From assembly GCF_006636205.1 (NCBI RefSeq), contig NZ_VIGB01000003.1, positions 4,702,501 to 4,766,500 of the forward strand: 64,000 nucleotides of DNA. Reading direction: 5' to 3'. Within the stretch, counting starts at the first letter, position 1. Every line of letters starts with the position of its first letter. Below the pieces are notes generated by a model. It saw only the letters and a list, made by a program, of their open reading frames with translations. It did no database searches and was not told the DNA's origin. Source of the DNA: Kitasatospora acidiphila (GTDB lineage Bacteria > Actinomycetota > Actinomycetes > Streptomycetales > Streptomycetaceae). Below are positions 16,573 through 26,947 of the stretch, in pieces. The position numbers and the translations under genes were made by a program.

Positions 16573-16638
16573 GGCGACTCCTTTTCAGGGACGGGGCTGC
16601 ACATGGTGGGGTAGCACCGGGCGGGTGGGCCCGCGGGC

Positions 16639-17085
16639 TCAGGCGAGGGCGGCGACCAGCAGGGCGAAGGCGGCGATGATGACGGCGACGCGGGCGTAGT
16701 GGTAGCGGTCCCAGCGGTTCATCTGCTCCTTCCAGTCCGCGGGCCGGTTCTCGGGGGTCCACGTCTTGCCCCGGTTGTTGATCGGGACGAGCAGCAGGAC
16801 CGACATGATCACGCTGACGATCAGCAGCCCGCCGGCGGTGACGACCAGGCCGGCGCCGTGGTGGTGCCATCCGGCGACGGCCCAGATCGCGCTCAGGACG
16901 AGCGAGCCGATGTACCAGAACGGCATCAGGGCGCCGAGCATCCGGCCCCCGTGGGCACGGCCGAGTTGGTTGCTGTCGTCGGGGAGGGCGTTGAGGATCC
17001 GGTTGACGACGAAGGCGACGCAGAACTCCACCCCGACCATCACTCCGGTGACCACGGTGGTGACGACTTCGAGTGCGCTGAGCAT
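16639..17085 (-). CDS. DUF1772 membrane protein (anthrone oxygenase-like)
   Basis: A 148-residue integral membrane protein with four predicted helices, beginning MLSALEVVTTVVTGVMVGVE and ending in VAVIIAAFALLVAALA. The family includes anthrone oxygenase-like proteins and many of unknown role. The conserved stretch NRGKTWTPENRPADWKEQMNRW sits before the last helix. The start at 17085 is preceded by AGGGGG; a longer frame to 17148 would cross the regulator operators. It is divergent from a TetR gene, with three operator-like elements between them, so it is the likely target of that repressor. Confidence 0.82.
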   Translation of the reverse strand: MLSALEVVTTVVTGVMVGVEFCVAFVVNRILNALPDDSNQLGRAHGGRMLGALMPFWYIGSLVLSAIWAVAGWHHHGAGLVVTAGGLLIVSVIMSVLLLVPINNRGKTWTPENRPADWKEQMNRWDRYHYARVAVIIAAFALLVAALA

Positions 17086-17101
17086 GATGACCCCCTGGGA
17101 T

Positions 17102-17132
17102 CTAGCGTTGCTAGCTGATGATGCAACGCTAG
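17102..17132. promoter_or_regulatory. TetR operator region 1 (inverted repeat)
   Basis: CTAGCGTTGC (17102-17111) is followed after 11 bases by its exact complement GCAACGCTAG (17123-17132). Within it CTAGCGTTGCTAG (17102-17114) is itself a 13-base near-palindrome. It lies upstream of the DUF1772 gene. Confidence 0.7.
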
Positions 17133-17152
17133 TACTGCTGCCGCTCACTTGT

Positions 17153-17165
17153 CTAGCGGTGCTAG
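17153..17165. promoter_or_regulatory. TetR operator region 2
   Basis: CTAGCGGTGCTAG has the same arms (CTAGC/GCTAG) as the element at 17102-17114, with a 3-base centre. It ends nine bases before the TetR start codon, suggesting self-repression. Confidence 0.7.
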
Positions 17166-17174
17166 GATCGAATC

Positions 17175-17753
17175 ATGTCGGTACAGGAACGCAAGCAGCG
17201 TGAACGGGCGAACCGCGAACGCCTCATCGTGGCGACAGCCCGTGAACTCGCCGAGCAGCAGGGCTGGGACGCGGTCACCACCCGCCGGCTCGCCGAGCGC
17301 ATCGAGTACAGCCAGCCCGTCCTCTACAGCCACTTCAGTGGCAAGCGCGAGATCATCGGCGCCGTCGCCCTGGAGGGTGCCGCCGAGATGGCCGCGGCGG
17401 TGCGGGCCGCGGCCTCCGTCGCGGACGGCCCGCGCGCCCGGGTCATCGCCCTCGCCCGCGCCTACCTCGACTTCGCTGCGCGCAACCCTGCGGTCTACGA
17501 CGCCCTGTTCCAGCTCGACGGCGGCCTGGCCTTCGCGGCCGAGGACACCCCGGAGCCGCTGAAGGACGCCTTCGCCGCCCTGCTGGAAAGCCTCGGCGAG
17601 GTCGCCGGGGACGGCGTCCAACCGGGATTGTTCACCGAGGTGTTCTGGGCGGCCTTGCACGGGCTGGCCACCCTGACCCGGGCGGGACGGCTGCCGCCGC
17701 CGGAAGCCGAGCGGAGGGTGGAGCTGCTGGTGGACCGGCTCGCCGTGGTCTGA
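17175..17753 (+). CDS. TetR-family transcriptional regulator
   Basis: A 192-residue regulator. The N-terminal helix-turn-helix is classical for TetR: LIVATARELAEQQGWDAVTTRRLAERIEYSQPVLYSHFSGKREII (about residues 16-60, quoted for its order of elements). The C-terminal part resembles the WHG-type ligand domain. The ATG is nine bases downstream of an operator-like palindrome that also occurs in front of the divergent membrane protein gene. It is expected to repress both. The effector is unknown. Confidence 0.9.
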   Translation: MSVQERKQRERANRERLIVATARELAEQQGWDAVTTRRLAERIEYSQPVLYSHFSGKREIIGAVALEGAAEMAAAVRAAASVADGPRARVIALARAYLDFAARNPAVYDALFQLDGGLAFAAEDTPEPLKDAFAALLESLGEVAGDGVQPGLFTEVFWAALHGLATLTRAGRLPPPEAERRVELLVDRLAVV

Positions 17754-17777
17754 CGCACCATCCCGGCGGGCACGCAG

Positions 17778-17976
17778 CGCGCAACTGGCGGCCGGTGCGG
17801 CGGTGCGTGGGCTAGCCGCCATCGTCAACGGCCTTCCGGTAGTGGTGTCCTGGCGCGAGGACGGTACGCCGCTGCCGGTCATCGCGTACACAGTCGCCGC
17901 CGGCCGGATCGCCGACACCACCGTCGTGGTCGACCCCGCCGAGCTCGCCGCGATGGGTCTGCCGGACTCGGCGTGA
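17778..17976 (+). pseudogene. C-terminal relic of a SnoaL-tailed ECF sigma gene
   Basis: An open frame without a start encodes 65 residues matching the C-terminus of the sigma factor at 7888, including VNGLPVVVSWREDGTPLPV and ending MGLPDSA. Sequence identity to 8568-8760 is high, and the same terminator follows. Regions 2 and 4 are absent, so it cannot be a sigma factor. Confidence 0.85.
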
Positions 17977-17982
17977 TCCGGA

Positions 17983-18022
17983 CATGCGGCGGCCCGGGGC
18001 GCGAACCCCGGGCCGCCGCATG
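17983..18022 (+). terminator. hairpin terminator, copy 2
   Basis: A perfect 17-bp stem (CATGCGGCGGCCCGGGG and its complement) closes a 6-base loop. It is the best-preserved copy of the module also seen at 8769 and 19641, and follows a sigma-gene relic. Confidence 0.85.
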
Positions 18023-18034
18023 CTTGTTGGCGTT

Positions 18035-18115
18035 TCATCCGTCACCCCCGGCGCGCCGTCCTGGATGCGGGTGTGCTCGACCCCTCGACGCCGAGGTGAA
18101 GCTGACCGTCGACAC
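18035..18115. pseudogene. joined fragments of the AhpD-like and sigma genes
   Basis: 18035-18073 is an exact 39-base copy of 7485-7523 inside the AhpD-like gene. It is joined directly to a piece matching 8480-8515 of the sigma gene (GAGGTGAAGCTGACCGTCGA), with a 7-base insertion. The order and spacing do not match the source locus, so this is a rearranged scar and not a simple duplication. Confidence 0.8.
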
Positions 18116-18487
18116 CCGGCCGGGACTTCGCGGGAGCGCGTCCAGCAGCTGGGCGAAGTAGCAGCCGCGCTTGGTGACTTGACCGATCCGCTCGGGAATG
18201 GTCGGGACTGATACGGATCGCGATGGTGCGGCATCAGTGGTTCGGATAGGGGGTCGGATAGGGGTTCGGCAGGGCCTGAATACGTACCGGGTCCGGATTG
18301 ACGGTCTTCTGACAAGCCTGTTTTGCTCGAAGCGCGGCGAGCTCACCTGACTGCGGATCGGATCCGACCACGGGACCGTTCGGGTGAGTTGACGCAGCAT
18401 CATGTCCTCGCCGAGTTCGCACCACCGGCTCCGCCCGCGCCGCCGACCCCAGCGGTGCGGTTTCGTTGAGAGAGGATCTCCCCCACA
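18116..18487. other. intergenic, no gene seen
   Basis: The first 90 bases read like protein in one frame (RERVQQLGEVAAALGDL), perhaps a further relic. A short imperfect tandem repeat of GGATAGGGG lies near 18240-18270. The rest is the leader of the secreted-protein gene. Confidence 0.4.
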
Positions 18488-19597
18488 GTGAGTAACTCCA
18501 CCTTGCGTGGCGTGGTCCGCGCCGCCGTCGTCGGCGCCGCCGCGCTGTCGCTGGCCTCGGGCGTCTTCCTGGCCGTCACCCCCGCATCGGCCCACGTCGT
18601 CCCCGCCGGCGACGCCACCTCGACCGTGCACGTCGCGCGCCATGGCGTGATGCACACGCTGAGCCAGGCCGCCACCCACCGGGCCGGACTCGCGGCGTCC
18701 GACGACAACGACCTCAACTACGCGGGTGGGCACGACGGTGTGGGCGTCAATGACGGCCACGCCGAGGTGTACCTGGTCTTCTATGGCTCGCAGTGGGGCA
18801 AGAAGGGCACCGACGGCCACGGCAACGCCACCTTCTCCAAGGACCCGGACGGTGCCGCGCCGGTCGCGCAGCAGATGTTCAAGGGCATCGGCACCGGCAA
18901 CGAGAAGTGGTCCGCCGACCTCACCCAGTGGTGTGACGGCCCGAACGTGAAGCTGGGCGCCAGCAGCTGCCCGGCGAACGCCAGCTTCATCCCCTACCAG
19001 AAGGGCGGCGTGCTGGCCGGTGTCTGGTACGACAACTCGGCCGCGTCGCCGGCCTCCGCCTCTGGTCACCAGCTGGGCGAGGAGGCGGTGAAGGCGGCCG
19101 AGCACTTCGGCAAGACCACGACCGCCTCGAACCGGCACGCCTACTACGTGATCATGTCGCCGCACGGCACCAACCCGGACAACTACCAGGACCCGGGCAC
19201 CGGTTACTGTGCCTGGCACGACTACACCGGTGACGACAGGCTCACCGGTGGTGGCGCGGTCGACTCCCCGTACGGCCCGCTGGCCTTCAGCAACCAGCCG
19301 TACAACATGGACAAGGGGACCGACTGCGGCGTGGGCTACGTCAACAAGCCGGGCACGCTGGACGGTTGGACCATGACCATGGGCCACGAGTGGCAAGAGA
19401 TGATGTCCGACCAGTTCCCGTACGGCGGCTGGTCGAACTACGACGGCGAGGAGAACTCCGACGAGTGCGCCTGGATCCCGGCCGGCAAGGCGGGCGGCGC
19501 GGCCAACGTCGCCATGGGCACCGGCACCTTCACCGAGCAGGCGAGCTGGTCGAACGACACCCACTCCTGCGCGATCACCCACGCGATCCTGCACTGA
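18488..19597 (+). CDS. secreted protein with HEW/GEExDxCAW motifs, possible metalloenzyme
   Basis: A 369-residue exported protein. The N-terminus is a Sec signal peptide (RAAVVGAAALSLASGVFLAV, cleavage near TPASA/H). A conserved region MGHEWQEMMSDQ, then GGWSNYDGEENSDECAWI, resembles the HE-containing motif of secreted proteins related to the plant EXORDIUM/phosphate-induced proteins and some peptidase-like proteins; the His and Glu residues could bind a metal. Six or more Cys residues in the mature part suggest disulfides. GTG start behind GAGAGGATC, at a rather long spacing. No substrate can be assigned. It is transcribed towards the glxA-like gene, and the two share the terminator at 19641. 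Confidence 0.65.
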   Translation: MSNSTLRGVVRAAVVGAAALSLASGVFLAVTPASAHVVPAGDATSTVHVARHGVMHTLSQAATHRAGLAASDDNDLNYAGGHDGVGVNDGHAEVYLVFYGSQWGKKGTDGHGNATFSKDPDGAAPVAQQMFKGIGTGNEKWSADLTQWCDGPNVKLGASSCPANASFIPYQKGGVLAGVWYDNSAASPASASGHQLGEEAVKAAEHFGKTTTASNRHAYYVIMSPHGTNPDNYQDPGTGYCAWHDYTGDDRLTGGGAVDSPYGPLAFSNQPYNMDKGTDCGVGYVNKPGTLDGWTMTMGHEWQEMMSDQFPYGGWSNYDGEENSDECAWIPAGKAGGAANVAMGTGTFTEQASWSNDTHSCAITHAILH

Positions 19598-19623
19598 TCG
19601 CACCTCCTGACCCGCTGCCCGGC

Positions 19624-19675
19624 GCGCTCGGTGTGATCCGGACATGCGGCGGCCCGGGGTGCGAACCCCGGGCCG
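19624..19675. terminator. hairpin terminator, copy 3, with sigma-gene 3' remnant
   Basis: The stem CGGCCCGGGG / CCCCGGGCCG closes a 6-base loop. The bases before it (TCGGTGTGATCCGGACATG) match the stop-codon region of the sigma gene at 8752, so this copy keeps the last few codons of that gene although no sigma gene is present. It serves two convergent genes. Confidence 0.8.
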
Positions 19676-19695
19676 TCACACGCTCGTTGACGGTT

Positions 19696-21639
19696 CTACG
19701 GCAGTGAGCCTCCCGAAGTCGCGTCCAGCTTCACCCACTTCGCTTCGCTGGGCACACCGTTCGCGTCCAGCAGGAAGAGCATGTAGTACCCGGGCGGCGC
19801 GGCGTTGGTGCTCGGCGGGCTCTGCAGCGTCAGCTTGTTGCCGTCGCGCTTGGCGATCTGCAGCTCCACATGGCGCTGGGCGGTGTCCACCGAGTGCGTG
19901 GAGGTGATCGGTGACATCAGCACGGCGCGGGTCACCTGGCCCTGGGTGGACGAGGTGACGTCGAAGCTGCGGTTGTACCGCACCCCGTCGGTCGGCGCCG
20001 AGTCCAGCTTGGGCCGGGTACCGCTGTGCAGGTACCACGGCTCGTAGATCTCGATCGTGCCGCCGTTCTCCGTCTTGATGTTCGGATTGTTGGCGATCTG
20101 CTGCAGCTCGTCACCGGTGATCATCACCCGGCCGTCCGGCAGGATCACGGCGTTGGAGTGGTAGCCGCGCGGCAGCCGCTGCACCGGGCCGAGCTTCCAG
20201 TTGCCGTCCTTGTCGCGCATCTCGGTCTGGCGGTACTTCAGGTCCGCGTTGGGGTTGTACGCCCCGTTGCCGTAGTCGCGGATGTCGAAGGCGCCGTTGA
20301 CGGTGAAGAGGTTGCCGTCCGGGAAGATCAGGGTGTCGTCCTGGGTGCGGCCGAACGCCCGCGGGGTGTCAGTGGACCACTTGCCGCCGGAGAGCTTGTA
20401 GGTGTTGGGGTCGCTGCGGTTGCCGCCGAGGATCAGCACCGAGTCCGGCCCCTTGGCGCCGTTGGGCAGTGCCACCGCCGAGCCGTAGTTGCGGTTCGTT
20501 ACCCCGGGGTCCAGCTTGTCCGGGCGGGGCGGCAGGTCGGCCCGGCTCTCGTTCTTGGTGTCGAAGACCCACTGCTGGCTGGGCACCCGGCCGAGGGCGT
20601 AGATCTTGCCGTCGTTGAGCGAGAAGAGCTGCGGATAGTCGGTGGTGAACGGGGCGTCCGCGCCGAACCGGTCGACCGGACCCATCGGCACCTTCTTGGA
20701 GTCGTAGACCACCGGGTCCTTCTTGGCCGGGAACCGCTCCACGATCGGGGTCGGGGTGCCCCAGCCGATCTCCGACTGGCCCGACATGATCAGCTGCCGG
20801 CCGTCCGCGCCGGTCACCACCGACGGGTACCAGCGGCCGACGGACATGTCGGGGTTCTTGGTCCACTTCTCCGTCCACGGGTCGAAGATCAGCGACAGCT
20901 TGGCGCCCGCACCGCCGTTGCCGCCCAGGTTGCCGCCGAAGATGCCGACCATGCCGTTGGCCAGGTAGGAGTGCCCGGCGCAGAAGAACGGCGCGGGCCG
21001 GTTGGCCCCGGTGCCGTCGTCCAGCACCACGTTGGGCGGCGGCACCGCCGTGAAGGCGTTGGAGCCGGTGCCCAGCGACGGGTCCCAGAGGTAGGCGCGG
21101 CCCTTGTTGGCCGAGCCGATGATGTTGGTCGGCGCGGGCTCCTGGGTCGGGTCTGTCTCCACCGGCTCGAACGAGAAGAGCAGCACCTTGCCGGTGGGCA
21201 GCAGCGCGACGTGGTCGCCGTACTCGGGCGAGGTGAAGTAGTCGGTGAACTTGCCGAAGACCGACGGGTCGAACTTCTTGTTGAGCTCCGCCTGGGTCTT
21301 GGTGAGCATCTCCAGGCGGTGCACCCGGATCGGGAGCGGGTAGCCGTTGTCCGGCCCGCCCTCGGCCCGGGTGTGCGCGGCCTCCCGGAGGCCGGCCCGG
21401 CTCTCCAGGCGCTGCCAGGCCAGGTAGCCGGCCTCCTCCGGGCCGAACGCGCGCACTTCGTCGGCACGGGTCTCGGCCTGCACCTGGGCGGCGGTGATGG
21501 GCTGCTCGTCGGGGCTGGTGGTGGCGGCGCCCGCGCTGAGCGGGACGGCCAGGGCGGTGGAGGCGGCCACGGCGGCGACGGTGCAGGCGCGCAGCAGAGC
21601 GGCCAGCCGGCGTCCTGGTGGCACGGCGGTACGGGACAT
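19696..21639 (-). CDS. glxA: GlxA-like copper radical oxidase (galactose oxidase fold)
   Basis: A 647-residue secreted or membrane-anchored copper enzyme. A signal/anchor segment spans about 12-38. Kelch repeats follow, and DUF1929 forms the C-terminus. By alignment with galactose oxidase, the radical-site cysteine is Cys220 in FFCAGHSYL, the crosslinked tyrosine Tyr271 in GRWYPSVV, the axial Tyr493 and ligand His494 are in RGYHSNAVILPDGRV, and the last ligand is His582 in THSVDTAQR. Streptomyces GlxA oxidises a glycan made by CslA at hyphal tips. In the known locus cslA is adjacent; here it is not, so this may be a paralogue. AAGGAA precedes the ATG. It is divergent from a DyP peroxidase gene; a DyP peroxidase is needed to mature GlxA in S. 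lividans. Confidence 0.88.
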   Translation of the reverse strand: MSRTAVPPGRRLAALLRACTVAAVAASTALAVPLSAGAATTSPDEQPITAAQVQAETRADEVRAFGPEEAGYLAWQRLESRAGLREAAHTRAEGGPDNGYPLPIRVHRLEMLTKTQAELNKKFDPSVFGKFTDYFTSPEYGDHVALLPTGKVLLFSFEPVETDPTQEPAPTNIIGSANKGRAYLWDPSLGTGSNAFTAVPPPNVVLDDGTGANRPAPFFCAGHSYLANGMVGIFGGNLGGNGGAGAKLSLIFDPWTEKWTKNPDMSVGRWYPSVVTGADGRQLIMSGQSEIGWGTPTPIVERFPAKKDPVVYDSKKVPMGPVDRFGADAPFTTDYPQLFSLNDGKIYALGRVPSQQWVFDTKNESRADLPPRPDKLDPGVTNRNYGSAVALPNGAKGPDSVLILGGNRSDPNTYKLSGGKWSTDTPRAFGRTQDDTLIFPDGNLFTVNGAFDIRDYGNGAYNPNADLKYRQTEMRDKDGNWKLGPVQRLPRGYHSNAVILPDGRVMITGDELQQIANNPNIKTENGGTIEIYEPWYLHSGTRPKLDSAPTDGVRYNRSFDVTSSTQGQVTRAVLMSPITSTHSVDTAQRHVELQIAKRDGNKLTLQSPPSTNAAPPGYYMLFLLDANGVPSEAKWVKLDATSGGSLP

Positions 21640-21939
21640 GGATTTCCTTCACGATGAGGGACGAATGGCGGCCCTGACTACGCTCGGTAGCGGAAAGTGA
21701 GGGGCTTCGGCACCCCTGGCGGATGCCGCCGCGGTGGCGTGCGCGCAGCCGTGACGGCCGGATTCAGAGCCGTGTTCAGTCTTATGACCAGCGTGAGTTG
21801 CTGTCGCGTCAGATACCGCCAACGGGTGGCCCGGGTACCCGTCTGATGGCTCGTCGGTCGCCCGGCTCAAGTAGGTCGCATACGGTCATGATTACCGACC
21901 GCCATCAGAGAACCGTCATCAGAGAACCGTGGAGGCTCC
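21640..21939. other. divergent regulatory region between glxA-like and DyP genes
   Basis: Three hundred bases hold the promoters of both genes. The only clear structure is the 14-base tandem repeat next to the DyP gene. No open frame has a ribosome-binding site. Confidence 0.5.
21903..21930. repeat. perfect tandem 14-base repeat before the DyP gene
   Basis: CATCAGAGAACCGT occurs at 21903-21916 and again at 21917-21930, ending just before GGAGG, the ribosome-binding site. It could be an operator or a recent slippage duplication. Confidence 0.8.
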
Positions 21940-24203
21940 ATGCCCGTCGACCTGCCGTTGCGCGAGAACGAGGACATCCAGGGGATGTGCTCGCCGGATT
22001 CAAGAAGGACCAGATGGTTCTGCTGATGCTCTCCTTCCAGGACGGCATCAAGGCCCGCAGCTGGCTCCAACGGCTGACCCCGCGGATCGCCACCACCAGA
22101 CAGGTGGCCGCCTTCAACGAGGCCTTCAGCCAAGCGCGCAAGCGCAGCGGTGGCGACCCCACCGGACTCAAGGCGACCTGGATGGGCCTCAGCTTCACCT
22201 ACTCCGGCCTGCAGATGCTGCTCGGTCGGGAGCCCTACCCATCGGCCGACCCCGGGACCACCCTCGGCGCCTTCCAGCAGGGCCCGGTGCCCAGGGCCGA
22301 CAAGATCGGCGACAAGGGCGACAGCCACCCGAGCCACTGGCTGTTCGGCAACAACAAGACCGAGGGCCTGATCCACGCGGTGCTCACCATCGCCTCCGAC
22401 ACCGTCGAAGACCTGAACGCCACGGTCACCGAGCAGCGCGAGCTGGCCGTCAGGTACGGCGTCTCGATCATGTTCCAGCAGAACGGCGCCACCCTGAAGG
22501 GCAGCCGGCGCGGCAAGGAGCACTTCGGCTTCAAGGACGGCGTCAGCGAGCCGGGGGTGATCGACTTCGACGAGCCCGACCCGCTGATGCCGGAGTGGGT
22601 CAAGGACCACCCGGGCACCCGGCTGATCCCGGCCGGCGAGTTCGTGGCCGGCCACCCCAAGGTCGGGGACGCGCCCAACACGCTGCCGCAGTGGGCGTTC
22701 AACGGCTCGTTCCAGGTGGTCCGCCGGCTGGCCCAGGACGTCCCCGGCTGGTGGGCGCAGATCGCCCGGCAGTTGGAGCCGCTCAAGAAGGCCAAGGCGA
22801 TCCCCGACGACGCCACGGTGGAGTGGGTGGCCTCCCGGGTGGTCGGGCGCTGGCGCTCCGGCGCCCCGGTGGCCAACTGCCCGCTCGCCGACAAGCCGTA
22901 CGACACGGTGGCCGCCAACGACAACAACATCAGCTTCCTGAACGACCTCGAAGGGCACCTCACCCCGCTCTTCTCGCACCTGCGCAAGACCAACCCGCGC
23001 GACGCCCTGCAGGAGCACCCGGGCGACGATCCGTTCCCCGAGAACCCGATCATGGACCGGCGCCGGATCATGCGGCGCGGCAGCCCCTACGGCGCGCCCT
23101 TCGACCCGGCGTCCGAGGGGCCCGGCGGGCCTGACGAGCCGCGCGGGCTGCTCTTCATCTGCTACCAGACCGATCTGATCGACCAGTTCGAGTTCATCCA
23201 GAACCGGTGGATCGACAACCCCGACTTCCCGCCCAACCGTGGCGACGACGACGAGCCCGGCCCCGACGCCATGGTCGGCTTCAACGGCACGGTCAACTGG
23301 GAGCACGCCGGCGGCGAGCCGGTGCAACTGGGCTTCGAGCGGTTCGTCCGCACCGAGGGCGCGGTCTACGCGTTCCTGCCGTCGATCACCATGCTCAAGG
23401 CGCTCGGCGAGGGACGGCTGCCGGCCGACATGCCGCCGGTCGGGCAGCCGGTGGACACCTTCCTGGCGGTGCCCGACCGGCAGCGCACGGACGGCAAGAG
23501 CTGGTACTGGGTGTTCCGCACGGTCGCCGGCGGACAGCAGTACCGGGCGATCACCATCGCCGACGGCAACCAGCACACCGACCGCAAGGAGACCGACGAC
23601 CAGCCGATCGGCAACTGGGCCTCGTTCACCGACATCACCCAGGTGGACTGCCTGCTGCCGTTCCCGGACAAGCAGAACGTCGACAACAAGACGTCCTACT
23701 GGGTCTTCCACAGCGCCAACGCCATGCAGCGCTACCGGGTGGTCTCGATCGCCAACGGCCGCGACCACCAGGACGTCATGGAGCGCCCCGACGCCCCGCT
23801 GAGCACCTGGCCCGCGCTCACCGGGGTGGCCCGGGTGGACTTCTTCCTGCCGATGCCGGACCGGCAGCGGAGGGACGGAGTGAGCATCTACTGGGTCTTC
23901 CACACCCTGAACGGCCAGCAGTTCCACCGGGTGATCAGCATCGCCGACGGCGAGCAGCACGCGAACCAGATCCTCCGCTCCGACCGCCGGCTCTCCGCCT
24001 GGAGCTCGTTCGCCGGGATCGACAAGGTCACCACGATCCTGCCGATCCCGGACATGCGGGAGGTGAACGGCAGGTCCTGGTACTGGGTCTTCCACCGGGA
24101 CCGCTACCGGATGATCTCGATGCTGAACAGCGGCGGCCACGACGACCAGATCGAGGTGCCGGACCGGTCCACCACGCTGTGGAGCTCGCTGACGGTGAAC
24201 TGA
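21940..24203 (+). CDS. DyP-type heme peroxidase with four-repeat C-terminal domain (frameshifted)
   Basis: About 754 residues when one base is restored. The ATG follows GGAGG and starts MPVDLPLRENEDIQG, a typical DyP N-terminus; it then shifts out of frame at a G-run (21981-21984), where a fifth G would give DIQGDVLAGFKKDQ. The peroxidase domain (to about 460) has the GxxDG motif in GFKDGVSEPG and a late GLLFICYQTDLIDQFEF. No Tat or Sec signal is seen. The C-terminal 260 residues hold four repeats of about 64 residues, each with a PDRQR-like turn, a YWVF strand and an RVISIADG strand, followed by a Trp-containing strand; four such units suggest a small propeller. The fusion is unusual for DyP. 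It is divergent from the glxA-like gene and may act with it. Confidence 0.85.
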
Positions 24204-24210
24204 CGCAGCA

Positions 24211-24810
24211 TCACCAGTAGTTGTGCCCACCGCCGAGGGCGACGAAGGCCCGGATCCTCGCGTCCTCGGCGGCGGCACGCCACACCAGCGCGCCATGGGC
24301 CGGCGGCAGGCCGGTCAACGGGCGGGTGGTGACCCCGGGGTGGCAGTAGTGGCGGAACAGGCCGGCGTGGGTGGGCCAGACCAGGCGGCCGGTGGCCACC
24401 TGGTTCAGCGCCTCCTGGTAGGTGCGGGCGGCCCCGGCGCCGGGGGACCCCATGGCCGGGTGAGCCGCCGCGAAGTCGGCCGCGAGGGTGGTCAGCGGGG
24501 TGCCGTTGAGGCAGCCGAGGAATCCGATCCGCAGGGTGCCGACCACGCCCTGGGCCACCGTGCGGGCCTCGTCGAAGGCGTCACCGAGCGCCTGGTAGGC
24601 GGCGCCCAGGCTGTCCCTGGTGTGCTCGCCGAGCCGGGTCAGCTCCACCCGGCGGCTGGTCCGGGTGAACAGCGGTGCGCCGAGCCGGCGTTCCAGCGAC
24701 CGGATCTGCTGGCTCACCCGGGACTGGGGCAGCCGCAGCCGCTGCGCGGTCCGGCCGAAGTGCAGCTCCTCGGCCAGCGCCAGAAAGGTCTCGATCTCCC
24801 CCAGATCCAC
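24211..24810 (-). CDS. LysR-family regulator with internally deleted effector domain
   Basis: A 199-residue protein where LysR proteins normally have about 300. The DNA-binding domain (1-60) is intact: IETFLALAEELHFGRTAQRL and QSRVSQQIRSLERRLGAPLF. The linker helix and the first strand of the effector domain follow (GTLRIGFLG), and the extreme C-terminus of the family is present, but about 100 residues between them are missing. The junction lies at a GC-rich element (24430-24456) related to repeats at 43483 and 60333. GTG start at 24810. It may be a functional truncated regulator or a decaying gene; the divergent neighbour is the chitinase. Confidence 0.7.
   Translation of the reverse strand: MDLGEIETFLALAEELHFGRTAQRLRLPQSRVSQQIRSLERRLGAPLFTRTSRRVELTRLGEHTRDSLGAAYQALGDAFDEARTVAQGVVGTLRIGFLGCLNGTPLTTLAADFAAAHPAMGSPGAGAARTYQEALNQVATGRLVWPTHAGLFRHYCHPGVTTRPLTGLPPAHGALVWRAAAEDARIRAFVALGGGHNYW
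24430..24456. repeat. degenerate copy of a GC-rich dispersed repeat
   Basis: GCGCCGGGGGACCCCATGGCC inside the LysR gene (here read on the plus strand, shown in part) resembles the centre of the 34-base repeat at 60333-60366. It sits exactly where the effector domain is missing. Confidence 0.45.
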
Positions 24811-25136
24811 GGCTCCCCCACGATCGCCCAACGGCCCGGGAGCGATCATCCGCCGAGGCCGCGACGGCCTGCAACACCGGTCCGGGCAGAGGTCTCGACC
24901 AATGGTTCGGCTGCTTGACTTGGGGTTCAATCGGTCTTGCGTTTCAGCAGGTGACAGGCTTCCTGTAGTGCAGATTGGTACAGACCTGTTGACCTGACGC
25001 GGCGGCAGGGCCTACCTTCGGCGCAGTCCGCGGAAGCAGGGCGGACCGGGTGCGCACCCGGTCGGGCCCAGGTACACCTCCCCCCACTCAACGCCCGGCC
25101 GCCCCACACCGGTCGGACGTGACCCCTGGAGCGACC
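24811..25136. other. divergent region between LysR and chitinase genes
   Basis: About 326 bases hold both promoters and the DasR-like site at 24975. No other gene is seen. The segment near 24940-24990 is less GC-rich than its surroundings, as expected for a promoter. Confidence 0.5.
24975..24988. promoter_or_regulatory. candidate DasR-type / chitinase promoter element
   Basis: TTGGTACAGACCTG closely resembles the TGGTCCAGACCT element found in Streptomyces chitinase promoters and the GGT/ACC arms of the DasR site. It lies about 150 bases before the chitinase start. Only one copy is seen, while many chitinase promoters carry two. Confidence 0.5.
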
Positions 25137-26924
<1,788 letters not shown>

Positions 26925-26947
26925 GTCTACCAATGTAGTTTTGTCTT

